Positions 48,513 through 56,963 of a stretch of 64,000 nt of DNA are shown here, one piece after another. The stretch's first letter is position 1, and each line of letters begins with the position of its first letter. This DNA is from JACXTP01 sp963789555 (GTDB lineage: Archaea; Thermoplasmatota; Thermoplasmata; Methanomassiliicoccales; UBA472): positions 1 to 64,000 of the forward strand of contig CAWBKY010000004.1 in NCBI GenBank assembly GCA_963789555.1. Reading direction: 5' to 3'. The notes under the pieces are model-generated. The model did no database searches. It was not told where the DNA came from and saw only the letters and a program-made list of their open reading frames with translations. The translations under genes were made by a program, and so were the position numbers.

Positions 48513-49257
48513 GGTTCCATTCGTCGTTGGAGTAACGGTCGCGGGCAATGACCTCCACCCGGGCCGACTCGTCACGGCTCAGGTCGTCGAGGAACCACTC
48601 CTTGCCCTCGACGAAGGCGTTGAACATGGCGAGCAGCAGCTCCTCCAGGGTGGCCTCGGAGACGTCCCTGACGCTGGTGACCCGGTCCTGGAACGAGGCC
48701 AGGTCCTTGTCGGAGATCTTGGTGCGACCGACCTTGAGCACCGAGAACATGGTCTCGGGGTCCACGTCGAACAGGACCGTTCCGTGCATGGTGAAGACGC
48801 CCTGCCGGCGGGTCTGCGCGCTGCCGGAGATCTTCCGACCTCCCACCAGGATATCGTTGATGGGCTTGAACTCCGCCTCGATCCCTATGGCCGCCAGGCC
48901 GGCGACGATGAGATGGCATATGTCGCGATAGGAGGCGTTGATGTCCTTGCTCACCAACCGCTCCGGGCAGATGACGCTGTAGGTGATCTCCCCCTCCTCG
49001 TCATGGTACACGGCGCCTCCGCCGGTGCGCCTCCGCACCAGGTCGATGCCCCTCCGCCGGCATTCCTCCAGCTCCACCTCGTCCTCGGCGCTCTGGAAGC
49101 GGCCTATGCTGATGGCGGAGGGCCTCCACCCGTAGATACGGACGGTGGGCGAGGCCTCGTTGAAGGATATGGCCTCCGCCACCGCCTCATCGATGGCCAT
49201 GTTGACGGCGGCATTGTGGTATTGGAAAGGTATCAGGCGCCATCTGTCCCGGAGCAT
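48502..49257 (-). CDS. lplA: Lipoate-protein ligase A, catalytic subunit
   Basis: A 251-residue biotin/lipoate ligase-fold protein. 'VRRRTGGGAVYHDEEGEITY' carries the RRTGGGAVYH motif that binds the lipoyl group, 'KPINDILVGGRKISGSAQTR' the lysine and glycine loop, and 'QGVFTMHGTVLFDVD' follows. It lacks the C-terminal domain of bacterial LplA, which is supplied by the separate lplB gene upstream, the bipartite form first known from Thermoplasma. It attaches free lipoate (as lipoyl-AMP) to E2 lipoyl domains. Confidence 0.93.
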   Translation of the reverse strand: MLRDRWRLIPFQYHNAAVNMAIDEAVAEAISFNEASPTVRIYGWRPSAISIGRFQSAEDEVELEECRRRGIDLVRRRTGGGAVYHDEEGEITYSVICPERLVSKDINASYRDICHLIVAGLAAIGIEAEFKPINDILVGGRKISGSAQTRRQGVFTMHGTVLFDVDPETMFSVLKVGRTKISDKDLASFQDRVTSVRDVSEATLEELLLAMFNAFVEGKEWFLDDLSRDESARVEVIARDRYSNDEWNLSR

Positions 49258-49546
49258 ATCTCCTCCAAAAGCTCGGCCACGTCCCTGGGGGCGAAGCCGA
49301 TGACCGTCAAACCCTCCTTCTCCATGGTCTCGATCAGGGCCTTCTCGGCGCTCGCGAAGAATGCCCGATGGTGTTCAATCCCGTCAGGGCGACCTCCATC
49401 TTGGCCAGTCCCTCCTCCGGGTGCACGAAGAAGTCACCTTCGATGCGGACCTCTGCCAACATCCCCCCTTGCACGGCGGCCTTGACGCGCACCAGCTTGC
49501 CGCCCTTCACCTTGCGCTCGGCCATGCGATAGGGGGAGCGTTCCAT
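49233..49546 (-). CDS. lplB: Lipoate-protein ligase accessory subunit LplB, frameshifted
   Basis: The first frame gives 'ERKVKGGKLVRVKAAVQGGM', 'EVRIEGDFFVHPEEGLAKME' and 'VALTGLN'. After an indel near 49378 the neighbouring frame gives 'EHHRAFFASAEKALIETMEK' and 'VIGFAPRDVAELLEEICSG', ending at 49233-49235 inside the lplA start region. The joined protein is about 104 residues and matches the small C-terminal-type domain required with LplA in Thermoplasma. Overlap with lplA indicates coupled translation. Confidence 0.86.
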
Positions 49547-49846
49547 CTACTTGACCTCGGCCCAGGCCTTGAGCTTGTCCATGTTGATGCGGGCGCCGCA
49601 GATGGCCTTGCCCGTCCTTTCGTTGTAGAAGGCCGGAACGCCCAGGTCCCCGCCGCAGGCCTCGGAGATGACATCGCCGTACTTCTGCATCAGCTTCTGG
49701 TTCTCCTGGTCGTGCCAGACCTCCAGCCGGTCCAAGGCGATGCCGGTCTCGGCCTCGAACTGATCGACCACTGGCTTGAGCTGTCTGCAATGCGGGCACT
49801 CCCTTCCATGGAACCAGATCAACCTCTGTCCTACCTCTGCCATCAC
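49547..49846 (-). CDS. Thioredoxin-like protein with CPHC motif
   Basis: A 99-residue thioredoxin-fold protein. 'RLIWFHGRECPHCRQLKPVV' holds the CxxC (Cys17-Cys20) after the first strand, and 'CGGDLGVPAFYNERTG' provides the cis-Pro. The His in CPHC is typical of more oxidising, DsbA-like or glutaredoxin-like proteins. Its stop and start are fused to its neighbours: it overlaps the FTR gene by four bases and abuts lplB. The likely partner is the FTR-like reductase just upstream. Confidence 0.85.
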   Translation of the reverse strand: MMAEVGQRLIWFHGRECPHCRQLKPVVDQFEAETGIALDRLEVWHDQENQKLMQKYGDVISEACGGDLGVPAFYNERTGKAICGARINMDKLKAWAEVK

Positions 49847-50283
49847 GGCACCTCCTTATGGCGTTTCACGAAGAGACCGCACCAGCATTCCCCCGTCTCC
49901 TTGTAGGCGTTCTGCCTGAGGAAATTGCAGGGGCATATCAGGTTCAGGTCCTTCTGGAAATCGCCGGTGGGTATGCGGCAGGGGCAGTACTTTAGACCTT
50001 TGTTGGCGCGGTTCTCCAGGACGCCCTTGGAGAGCAGCTCCACCTCGTCCCCCTTGTCCGTCATCTTGAACTCGGGGCTCTGCTCCCCGAACCTCCTCCA
50101 GACCTCGATCACCGCCTCCTGGGTGGCGATCTCGCCCCCTTCAGTACCGATGATGCGGAGCGCCTCGTCATGGTCGATCAACATGAAGGCCCGCTTCGCT
50201 CCGCAGGTGGGGCACACCTCAGGAGGGTTTATGCCATAATGGAGGTCGTTGCACACGTGGCAGCGCCAAAGTCTCTTTCCCAT
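49843..50283 (-). CDS. Ferredoxin:thioredoxin reductase catalytic subunit with N-terminal rubredoxin domain
   Basis: A 146-residue protein. The N-terminus has a rubredoxin-type iron site (Cys8, Cys11, Cys24, Cys27 in 'CHVCNDLHYG' and 'CPTCGA'). The C-terminal domain carries FTR-beta Cys pairs at 100/102 (CPC), 117/119 (CPC) and 133/135 (CWC), ligating a 4Fe-4S cluster next to a redox disulfide. Plant-type FTR ends in CHC with different spacing, so the cluster environment is altered here. Methanogens have related rubredoxin-fused ferredoxin:disulfide reductases. It probably reduces the CPHC thioredoxin encoded next. Confidence 0.9.
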   Translation of the reverse strand: MGKRLWRCHVCNDLHYGINPPEVCPTCGAKRAFMLIDHDEALRIIGTEGGEIATQEAVIEVWRRFGEQSPEFKMTDKGDEVELLSKGVLENRANKGLKYCPCRIPTGDFQKDLNLICPCNFLRQNAYKETGECWCGLFVKRHKEVP

Positions 50284-50407
50284 TCAGGTCACCTTATTGG
50301 TCTAAATGCATAACCGCCACGATATAGATTTAAGTGAAGGTCGCGTGGCGCCGAGGGCCGCCCAGGGATGTCAAGATGTGTCACGGCCAGATGCGCCGTT
50401 GGGACCG

Positions 50408-50424
50408 ATAAATATATCTTATAT
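50408..50424 (+). promoter_or_regulatory. TATA region of the small wHTH gene
   Basis: An AT-rich run ATAAATATATCTTATAT lies 20-36 bases before the ATG at 50444, the expected spacing for a leaderless or near-leaderless archaeal mRNA. Confidence 0.6.
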
Positions 50425-50443
50425 CGATTTATCCGCCTAATCT

Positions 50444-50668
50444 ATGCCAGAGATATCAGCTCAGGCTGAAAAGCTGTTCAAGGCCATGAAGAAGGCTGGC
50501 GCCATCAGCGAGGACAAGTCCATCACCGCTGAGAAGGCCACATCCCTCTCCACCCTACCCAAGGCCCAGTGCATGAACGCACTGCAGGACCTGGAGAAGA
50601 AGGGCATCGTCAAGAAGAAGACCAAGGGCAACGCGTCCTCCTACTTCTTGGCGAAGACCGATCTCTGA
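50444..50668 (+). CDS. Small winged-helix-like protein
   Basis: A 74-residue basic protein: 'LFKAMKKAGAISEDKSITAE' then 'SLSTLPKAQCMNALQDLEKK' then 'GIVKKKTKGNASSYFLAK', a compact winged-helix pattern with a two-strand wing. Such small wHTH proteins are common in Thermoplasmatota-like archaea and may regulate transcription or coat DNA. No partner domain. A strong TATA region precedes it, suggesting high expression. Confidence 0.7.
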   Translation: MPEISAQAEKLFKAMKKAGAISEDKSITAEKATSLSTLPKAQCMNALQDLEKKGIVKKKTKGNASSYFLAKTDL

Positions 50669-50800
50669 ACCATTTTTCAGCTTCAAAGGCCAGGCCGGGG
50701 CAGGGACCGGTCCAACCTCCTCTCGATTTCCTCCATGGGTCCATCGCACCACTGACAGGCCTCGAAAACGGTTATATCCCGGTGGACGGTTCCCCACATC

Positions 50801-51412
50801 ATGTTGGAAGGCTTGGTGGCATCAGCGGTCGTGCTGTTCTTCATCTTCGACCCCTTCGCCAGCCTGCCCATCTTCATCGGCCTGACCAAGGACCAGGACA
50901 AGGCGCAGATGATAAAGAGCGCCAACCGCGCCTGCTTCGTGGCCGCCTTGCTCTTCGTCATCTTCGCCATCTTCGGGCAGCAGATACTGGACCTTTTCGG
51001 CATCTCCATCTCCAGCTTCAAGGTGGCCGGTGGCCTGGTGCTGATGATGATGGCCGTCGAGGTCATCTTCGGCATCGAGCTGAGCAAGCACAAGAACGAG
51101 GAGGTGGCCTGGGTGGTCATCGCCACGCCCATACTCACCGGGCCAGGTGTGATCGCCACCGCCATATTGCTGGTGGACCAGTACGATGTGGTCACCGTGC
51201 TCCTCGCCGGCGGTTTCGCCCTCTTGGTCACCTGGCTGGCCTTGCACAACTCCGTCTACATCGTCAAGAAGCTGGGCAAGAACACCATCGAGATCGTCTC
51301 CCGCATCATCGGTCTGTTGATCGCCGCCTTGGCCGTGGAATACATCCTCAGCGGCTCGATGCAATACATCGAGCAGAACATGACGGCGCTCATCCAGCTG
51401 CTGCTCGGTTAG
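50801..51412 (+). CDS. MarC-family (UPF0056) membrane protein
   Basis: A 203-residue protein with six predicted helices. 'FFIFDPFASLPIFIGLTKDQ' and 'TPILTGPGVIATAI' are the MarC signatures. Despite the name, antibiotic-resistance function is not established for the family; it is thought to be a transporter. It has its own start after a spacer and is not clearly coupled to neighbours. Confidence 0.9.
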   Translation: MLEGLVASAVVLFFIFDPFASLPIFIGLTKDQDKAQMIKSANRACFVAALLFVIFAIFGQQILDLFGISISSFKVAGGLVLMMMAVEVIFGIELSKHKNEEVAWVVIATPILTGPGVIATAILLVDQYDVVTVLLAGGFALLVTWLALHNSVYIVKKLGKNTIEIVSRIIGLLIAALAVEYILSGSMQYIEQNMTALIQLLLG

Positions 51413-51501
51413 GTCATCCTTCACCGAAATGAGGGCGAGCAGCGAAAATGCTATAAATCGCCAGCTACGAGTACCGTCCTCGATCGCTAGGTGAACGAGG
51501 C

Positions 51502-51771
51502 ATGGCAGAGGAGAAGAAGAAAAAGGAGTGCAGGAAGTGCGGGGACGAGCTGGTCATCGACGAGACCCCGAAGTTGAAGATCAACGGAAGGGAGGTGGGC
51601 ATCGCCGAGCTCGACAACATCATGAACGAGGTCATCGCCCTCAATCTGAGCGACGACGCCGAGATCAGCAGGGAGCTGTTGCAGCGCGTCAAGGACCGGG
51701 ACTTCGTGCCGGCGAGCGTGGAGAAGGAGTATTCGCGCGCATTGTTGGAAGAGTACAAAGAACGCATCTGA
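51502..51771 (+). CDS. Small Cys-containing acidic protein, unknown function
   Basis: An 89-residue protein. A Lys-rich start is followed by one CRKCG knuckle (residues 10-14), then a helical, acidic remainder ending 'VEKEYSRALLEEYKERI'. The single Cys pair would need another ligand or a partner to bind metal. I do not recognise the family. TATA-like sequence (CTATAAAT) lies near 51450. It is followed by other small genes of the same orientation. Confidence 0.65.
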   Translation: MAEEKKKKECRKCGDELVIDETPKLKINGREVGIAELDNIMNEVIALNLSDDAEISRELLQRVKDRDFVPASVEKEYSRALLEEYKERI

Positions 51772-51856
51772 CGATCGACCCGTTCCAATTTTTCCTCCAA
51801 TCCCTTCTAGGGTCATCAAGAAAGCCTTTTATCGGATGACCCACCATCAAACCCCG

Positions 51857-52534
51857 ATGAAGGACGAAGACCTGGTCATGGGCGTGGACGACGCCCACCT
51901 GATGTCGTTGGAACTGACCACCCATATCCTGGAGTACGCCAACTCCTATCGCTTGCTGTCATCGCAAGGCGATTACCTGGGCAAGGAGAGGTTGCGCTAC
52001 CTGACCCTGATGGTGATGTTCGACGAGATGGCCAAGCTCATGGAGGTCATGAAGGATTGCGAGCGGGCCGTGACCCACAAGGACCCGTTCGTGACCGTGC
52101 CTGGTTTCTATGGGAAGGCGAGGAGCGAGAAGGCGTTGGGCAACATCATGACCGAGCTGAGCAAGTCCGAGGCCATGTTCATGCTCTTCAAGAAGGTGAT
52201 GGGGCATCCCCCCTCCAACCTGGACTTCGATATGTTCAAGAAGGAGTTCGGGCAGGGCAGCAAGGGCCTTGATTCCCAGATCCACAACCTCACCTTCTAT
52301 GACGTGAGGATGCGCAGCGACCACCTGGGCCAGGTGCCATCCAAGGAGGTCATGGACATGTTCTTCGAGGCGGTGGTGATCAACGCCGAGAGCGCCAGGG
52401 AGTTCATCTACGAATGGGCCCGGGCCAGGGAGCTGGACCTGGAGTTCAAGCTCAAGTCCTTCCGGGCCGAGGGTTGCGGCAACGTCAAGCTCTGGGCCAA
52501 GGTGCCCATCCCCAAGACCCAGAGGAACTTCTGA
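51857..52534 (+). CDS. Helical protein with weak AbiV-like pattern
   Basis: About 225 residues, all helical. 'HILEYANSYRLLSSQGDYLG' followed by 'LTLMVMFDEMAKLMEVMK' resembles the A-x-x-h-h-x-E-x-x-K helix pair of AbiV-type abortive-infection proteins, but the similarity is weak and from memory. I use the ATG at 51857 because CTTTTATC lies 25-30 bases before it (leaderless start); an ATG at 51836 is in frame. It is followed by another small gene after nine bases. Defence function is only a possibility. Confidence 0.55.
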   Translation: MKDEDLVMGVDDAHLMSLELTTHILEYANSYRLLSSQGDYLGKERLRYLTLMVMFDEMAKLMEVMKDCERAVTHKDPFVTVPGFYGKARSEKALGNIMTELSKSEAMFMLFKKVMGHPPSNLDFDMFKKEFGQGSKGLDSQIHNLTFYDVRMRSDHLGQVPSKEVMDMFFEAVVINAESAREFIYEWARARELDLEFKLKSFRAEGCGNVKLWAKVPIPKTQRNF

Positions 52535-52543
52535 GGCGGGACG

Positions 52544-52858
52544 ATGACCGGCAAGTTCGCCCGCTACGAGATAGACCTCAACGCCAAATGCGTCTGCGGG
52601 TGCATGGAGGGGGACCGGGTGCACAAGATCTACCGTTTCCCCAACGACTATGGCGCCTCGGTGGTATCTGGCCGGAAGGAGAACGGAAGGGTGGGCCAAT
52701 ACCGCATGTTCGTCCTCCATTTCGAATCCCCCGCTCCGGAGCATTGTTGGGAGGTCACCTCCGACAACCCGGTCAGCGCCGGGGCCGACACGCTGGAGTG
52801 CGGCGACTGGGTCCAGGTCGAGGCGGTCTTGCAGCGCATCTTCTCCCTGCCGGGCTGA
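52544..52858 (+). CDS. Hypothetical protein with a CVCG motif
   Basis: A 104-residue protein with Cys-Val-Cys-Gly-Cys near residue 16-20 and two more Cys near 67 and 86. No membrane segments. It starts just after the AbiV-like gene and may share its transcript. I do not recognise the family. Confidence 0.55.
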   Translation: MTGKFARYEIDLNAKCVCGCMEGDRVHKIYRFPNDYGASVVSGRKENGRVGQYRMFVLHFESPAPEHCWEVTSDNPVSAGADTLECGDWVQVEAVLQRIFSLPG

Positions 52859-52903
52859 GCAACCTATTTATCCGGTCGACTTGACTTATGACATCGGATA
52901 ACG

Positions 52904-53260
52904 GTGTCCATCTGGAAGTGGTTCAGGAAGGAGAGGCCTGAGGGCTCGGTCAAGGAACTGACCGATGAGGCGTTCGATGCTTTCCTGGCAGAGAACCGAG
53001 GGCGGTGGTCGAGGTCTATCTGGGCACCTGCCCCCATTGCAGCGCATGGCGCCGATATACGAACGGGTGGCCGAGGCCTCCTCGCAGAGGGCGGCCTTCG
53101 CCCGGATCGAGGGCAGGACGCAGCCGAAGACCGCACGGCGTTACGAGGTCTCGTCCGCCCCGACCTTCCTCTTCTTCAAGGACGGAGCAAGGTGGCATCG
53201 TTGGAAGGTGAGATGTCGCAGATGGAGCTGGAGCACCATGTCGCCACCCATTTCGGTTGA
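52904..53260 (+). CDS. Thioredoxin-like protein (CPHC), frameshifted
   Basis: The start frame gives 'MSIWKWFRKERPEGSVKELT' and 'DEAFDAFLAENR'. The neighbouring frame gives 'VVEVYLGTCPHCSA' (active-site CPHC) and 'APIYERVAEASSQRAAFARI', another gives 'YEVSSAPTFLFFKDGARWH' with the cis-Pro, and the first frame ends 'QMELEHHVATHFG'. Three or four indels lie between 53005 and 53205. The joined protein is about 118 residues with a normal thioredoxin layout. It lies nine bases before a second thioredoxin gene. Confidence 0.8.
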   Translation: MSIWKWFRKERPEGSVKELTDEAFDAFLAENRGRWSRSIWAPAPIAAHGADIRTGGRGLLAEGGLRPDRGQDAAEDRTALRGLVRPDLPLLQGRSKVASLEGEMSQMELEHHVATHFG

Positions 53261-53269
53261 GGTTTGAGC

Positions 53270-53647
53270 ATGATCAAGGACATCAACGAGGCGCTCTTCA
53301 ACGATCTGATGAAACGCACCGACAAGGTGGTGGTGGTCGAGTTCTGGTCGCCAAGTTGCTCGATATGCAAGGACGTCGCACCGGCGTACGAGCAGGTGGC
53401 CCAAGAGCTGGAGCAGGAGGCGACGTTCATCCGCATCAACACCGATGGGAACGTCCAGATGGCGCAGAGGCTGGGGGTCACGGGCACACCCACCTTCATG
53501 TTCTTCTGCCGCGAGGGCAAGGTGGGCGAGGTGGTGGGCCTTACCTCGGCCACGCTGTTGCGCAACACCATCCGCGATTCCATCAAGTACAACACCGCCT
53601 GCCCTCGGAAGAAGAGGCCGTCCTACGACATGGACGGCTACGGCTAG
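53270..53647 (+). CDS. Thioredoxin with CSIC active site
   Basis: About 125 residues. 'VVVVEFWSPSCSICKDVAPA' carries the active-site pair Cys30-Cys33, and 'RLGVTGTPTFMFFCREGKV' the cis-Pro. CSIC is unusual next to the classical CGPC and should change redox potential. I use the ATG at 53270; a TTG at 53264 is in frame but too close to the GGTTGAGG site. Tandem with the CPHC thioredoxin; they probably share a transcript. Confidence 0.87.
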   Translation: MIKDINEALFNDLMKRTDKVVVVEFWSPSCSICKDVAPAYEQVAQELEQEATFIRINTDGNVQMAQRLGVTGTPTFMFFCREGKVGEVVGLTSATLLRNTIRDSIKYNTACPRKKRPSYDMDGYG

Positions 53648-53685
53648 GGAAAATCTAGATTAACCGCCTGGCCAATGACCTGGGC

Positions 53686-54933
53686 ATGTTCGGACCGGTC
53701 GACCTCGAGAAGTGGATGAAGGGACGCCAGGCCAGCTTGGCCAACGTTCAGGGCGCGGTGCAGGATATCGTGGACCGTGTCCGCCATGACGGCGACAAGG
53801 CACTTTTCGAGCTGACCGAGCGTTTCGACAAGGTCAAGCTGGACTCGCTCCGGGTCAGCGAGGGGCAGTTCAAGTTGGCGCGAGAGAGCGTGCCTGAGGA
53901 GCTGGTCCGCGAGCTGGAACGGGCGGCCGAGAACATCCGCCGCTTCCACCGCATGCAGCAGTCCCATGGCCTGTGGTTCCAGGAGGTGGAGCCAGGCATA
54001 ATACTGGGGGTCAAGACGACGCCATTGGCGAGCATCGGGGCCTATGTCCCCGGCGGTCGGGCGGCCTATCCATCCACCGTGCTGATGTGCGCCATACCGG
54101 CGAAGGTGGCCGGGGTGAGGAAGGTCATCTGCTGCACCCCGCCCCCGGTCAACGCCCTCACCCTGGTGGCCATGCAGGTGGCCGGGGTGGACGAGGTCTA
54201 TCAGATCGGGGGGGCCCAGGCCATAGCGGCCATGGCCCTCGGCACGGAGACGGTGGGGAAGGTGGACAAGATCGTCGGCCCAGGCAACGTCTATGTGACG
54301 GCGGCCAAGATGATGTTGCGCGACGCGGTGGACATCGATTTCCCGGCCGGACCGAGCGAGATCGCCATCATGGCCGATTCCAGCGCCGACGCCTCCTTCA
54401 TCGCCGCCGATATCATCGCCCAGGCGGAGCACGACCCCAACGCCGCCTGCCTGCTGGTCAGCACCGACCCTTCGCTCCCGTCCAAGGTGGGGGCGCAGAT
54501 CGAGCGGCAACTGGGCTCATCGCAGCGCGGTGCCATACTGGAACGCTCATTGGGCAACGCGGGGTATGTCATCGTCCCGGACCTGGCCGAGGCGGCGGCG
54601 GTGATCGACCGGGTCGCCCCCGAGCACCTTTCCATCCAGATGACCAATGAGCTGCTGGCATTGAACTCCGTTCACAACGCCGGTTCGATCTTCATCGGCA
54701 AGTACGCCGCGGTGGCCTGCGGGGACTACGCCTCGGGCACCAACCACGTCCTTCCCACCGCTGGCTATGCCCGTATCTATTCTGGCCTGGACGTGCACCA
54801 TTTCTGCAAGCGCAGCTCGATCCAGATGATAGACCGCAACGGACTGGAACGGATCGGTGCCACGGTGGAGCGTCTGGCCCGGGCGGAAGGGCTGGACGCC
54901 CATGCCCGTTCCGTCGAGATGCGGCGGGATTGA
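53686..54933 (+). CDS. hisD: Histidinol dehydrogenase
   Basis: A 415-residue protein, full length for HisD. 'SIGAYVPGGRAAYPSTVLM', 'GGAQAIAAMALGTETVGKVD', 'VGPGNVYVTAAKMM', 'DFPAGPSEIAIMAD' and 'APEHLSIQM' cover the NAD, substrate and zinc sites. It carries out the last two steps of histidine synthesis (histidinol to histidine, two NAD+). No other his gene is adjacent, so the pathway is scattered. It is convergent with the exporter operon. Confidence 0.95.
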   Translation: MFGPVDLEKWMKGRQASLANVQGAVQDIVDRVRHDGDKALFELTERFDKVKLDSLRVSEGQFKLARESVPEELVRELERAAENIRRFHRMQQSHGLWFQEVEPGIILGVKTTPLASIGAYVPGGRAAYPSTVLMCAIPAKVAGVRKVICCTPPPVNALTLVAMQVAGVDEVYQIGGAQAIAAMALGTETVGKVDKIVGPGNVYVTAAKMMLRDAVDIDFPAGPSEIAIMADSSADASFIAADIIAQAEHDPNAACLLVSTDPSLPSKVGAQIERQLGSSQRGAILERSLGNAGYVIVPDLAEAAAVIDRVAPEHLSIQMTNELLALNSVHNAGSIFIGKYAAVACGDYASGTNHVLPTAGYARIYSGLDVHHFCKRSSIQMIDRNGLERIGATVERLARAEGLDAHARSVEMRRD

Positions 54934-54936
54934 GGC

Positions 54937-55972
54937 CTATTTCCAATTGACCAGGATCTCCTCGCGGCGGAAGGTCCTCCGGGCCAGGTTGAGCATGGCC
55001 AGGTCGATGATGAGCACCACCAGCGCCAGGACCGCGATGTTCAGGGCGGTCAGCGGGATGAGCCCCAGGGCCATGATGAGGAACAGGGCCACTATGGGCA
55101 GCACCACCAGGGAGCCGAGCTGCTGGGCGGAGCGGACGTCGGTGACCCGGGAGGATATGATGACGTTGCTCAGGATGCTCATGCCGCACACCATGGGCGA
55201 CAGGAGGAAGACCCCGGCCACCCATATGGCATCAGGCATCGGACTGTAGCCCAAGGCCGGCTCGGTGATCGTGTTGACTATGATCACGAAAGGCAGGAAC
55301 ACCGCCCAGGTGACGAGCACGCATGGGATGAAGATGGAGGCGGCCTTGCCCACCAGCAGTTCCAGGTCGGTGGTGGGCGTGGCCAGCAATGGTTCGAGGC
55401 TGCGATTTATCTTCTCTCCCACGATGGTGTACGACGCCACCACGGTGGGGATGACCGTGGGGATGAGGATGAAGAAGATGAGCAGTATGTTCAGCAGGAG
55501 CAATATGGCGGTCTCGGTATCGCTCGGCTGACCAGCGACGAAACTGTCCTGAACGGTGGTGCCCACCAGGTCCGTTCCGTCGAGGTTGCTTTGCTGGACG
55601 AACGAATCAGTGAGCCCCCCTCCGACGATATCGCTCCCCTCCACCAGGGAACCTTCCACGGTGCAGTTCTCCAAGCGGCAGTGGCTGATGACCGCGTTTT
55701 GGACCGTGCAATCGACCAATGAGATGTTGCTCAGCACGACATCGGACAGGTATTCGACCCTGCACGCTCGATGAGAGGTTCAACCCCAGGTCGAGCGGTC
55801 CGTCGGCCGGGCCTTCGGACATGGAGGAGACCGGTATCAGATATATCGCCGGCAGGACCGTGGCGAAGATGATGGGCATCAGCACCAAGGAATAGAGGAT
55901 GTACTTGTTGCGTCGGAACTCGGAGAACTCCTTCCGCACGATGATGCCCACACGGTCCCAGCGCAGGATCAT
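54937..55972 (-). CDS. ABC-2 type exporter permease with beta-helix-like loop, frameshifted
   Basis: The N-terminus 'VRKEFSEFRRNKYILYSLVL' and first helix 'MPIIFATVLPAIYLIPVSS' are in one frame (55600-55972). After an indel near 55770 the other frame continues with a long outer-surface loop of repeated N/D-x-x-h-x-x units ('NISLVDCTVQNAVISHCRLE', 'GSDIVGGGLTDSF'), then five helices including 'VIPTVVASYTIVGEKINRSL', the ABC-2 'EK.R.TLE.LL..P' region. The loop resembles a short pentapeptide-repeat or beta-helix domain between helices 1 and 2. Its start overlaps the ATPase stop (ATGA). Confidence 0.83.
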
Positions 55973-56892
55973 CCTCCCCCTCCGATTATCTTGAGGTATA
56001 CATCCTCCAGGCCGCGCCTGCCCTGCTCCACGTATTCCACCTTGCCCCCCATGGCGATGATGAGGTCCACGATGAGGGGGTTCTGGACCGATGGGTCCTC
56101 CAGGCGGACCGTCAGCTCGTTGCCGTTAAGCTCGGAGGAGAGGACGCCAGGGACCCTGAGGATGGCCTCGGGGACGCCCTTCGGGATGGAGACCATGCGG
56201 ACCACCGTGGTGCGTCCGAAGAAACGGTCCGCCAGCTCGTCCGGGGACCCGATGGCGAGAAGACGGCTGCGCAGGACGCCGATGCGGTCGCAAAGACGAT
56301 GGGCGTCGTCAAGGTTGTGCGTGTTCAGAAGGATGGTCCGGCCCTCTCCCCGCAGCTCCATGATGTACTGGCGGACGGTGAGGGCGGCCTGCGGGTCGAG
56401 TCCGGAGGTAGGCTCGTCCAAGAATAGGTAGCGGGGCTCGTGCACCAGCGCTCTGGCGATGGAGATCTTCTGCTTCATGCCCTTGGAGAAGCCGGAAACC
56501 GCATCGTCCCTCCTGTCCCATAGTTCCAAGGTGGTGAGGAGCTGCTTTATGCGGCCCTGCCTTTCGCTGGTCGGCACGCCATACATCTTGCCATAGAACT
56601 CAAGGTTCTGCCAGGCGCTCAGGGATTCGTAGAGGCCGGGTGATTCTGGTAAAAGCCCGACCATGGACCTTATGCGCAGCTGGTCCTGATGATGGGAGAC
56701 GTCCAGGCCATCGATGAAGGCCGACCCGGATGTCGGTGATATGAGGGCGGACAGCATGCGGATGGTGGTGGTCTTGCCCGCACCGTTCGGTCCGAGCAGC
56801 CCGAAGACCTCCCCATCCTCGATGCGCAGGTTGAGGCCTTCCACCGCCACCAACCCATCGAACCTCCTGGTAAGGTCAACAGTCTCGATCAT
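55969..56892 (-). CDS. ABC exporter ATP-binding protein
   Basis: About 307 residues from the ATG at 56892 (an open frame reaches 56967). Walker A 'GPNGAGKTTTIRMLSALI', Q-loop 'VGLLPESPGLYESLS', signature 'VSGFSKGMKQKISIARALVH' and Walker B 'YLFLDEPTSGLD' are present, with the H-loop in 'TILLNTHNLDDA'. It drives the ABC-2 permease encoded directly downstream. The C-terminal extension (residues 215-307) is of the type common in DrrA/CcmA-like exporters. Substrate unknown. Confidence 0.92.
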   Translation of the reverse strand: MIETVDLTRRFDGLVAVEGLNLRIEDGEVFGLLGPNGAGKTTTIRMLSALISPTSGSAFIDGLDVSHHQDQLRIRSMVGLLPESPGLYESLSAWQNLEFYGKMYGVPTSERQGRIKQLLTTLELWDRRDDAVSGFSKGMKQKISIARALVHEPRYLFLDEPTSGLDPQAALTVRQYIMELRGEGRTILLNTHNLDDAHRLCDRIGVLRSRLLAIGSPDELADRFFGRTTVVRMVSIPKGVPEAILRVPGVLSSELNGNELTVRLEDPSVQNPLIVDLIIAMGGKVEYVEQGRRGLEDVYLKIIGGGG

Positions 56893-56963
56893 TTCTAACG
56901 CCTTGACGGGAGGGTGATGGGGGAGCCCCATATTGGTTCTTCTGTTGGTGATATCGCACCAAT

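Noticed and set aside
47553..48575. A 340-codon minus-strand frame opposite the E2 gene
   Set aside because: Shadow frame in a GC-rich gene with no motifs; lplA and pdhC already fill the locus.
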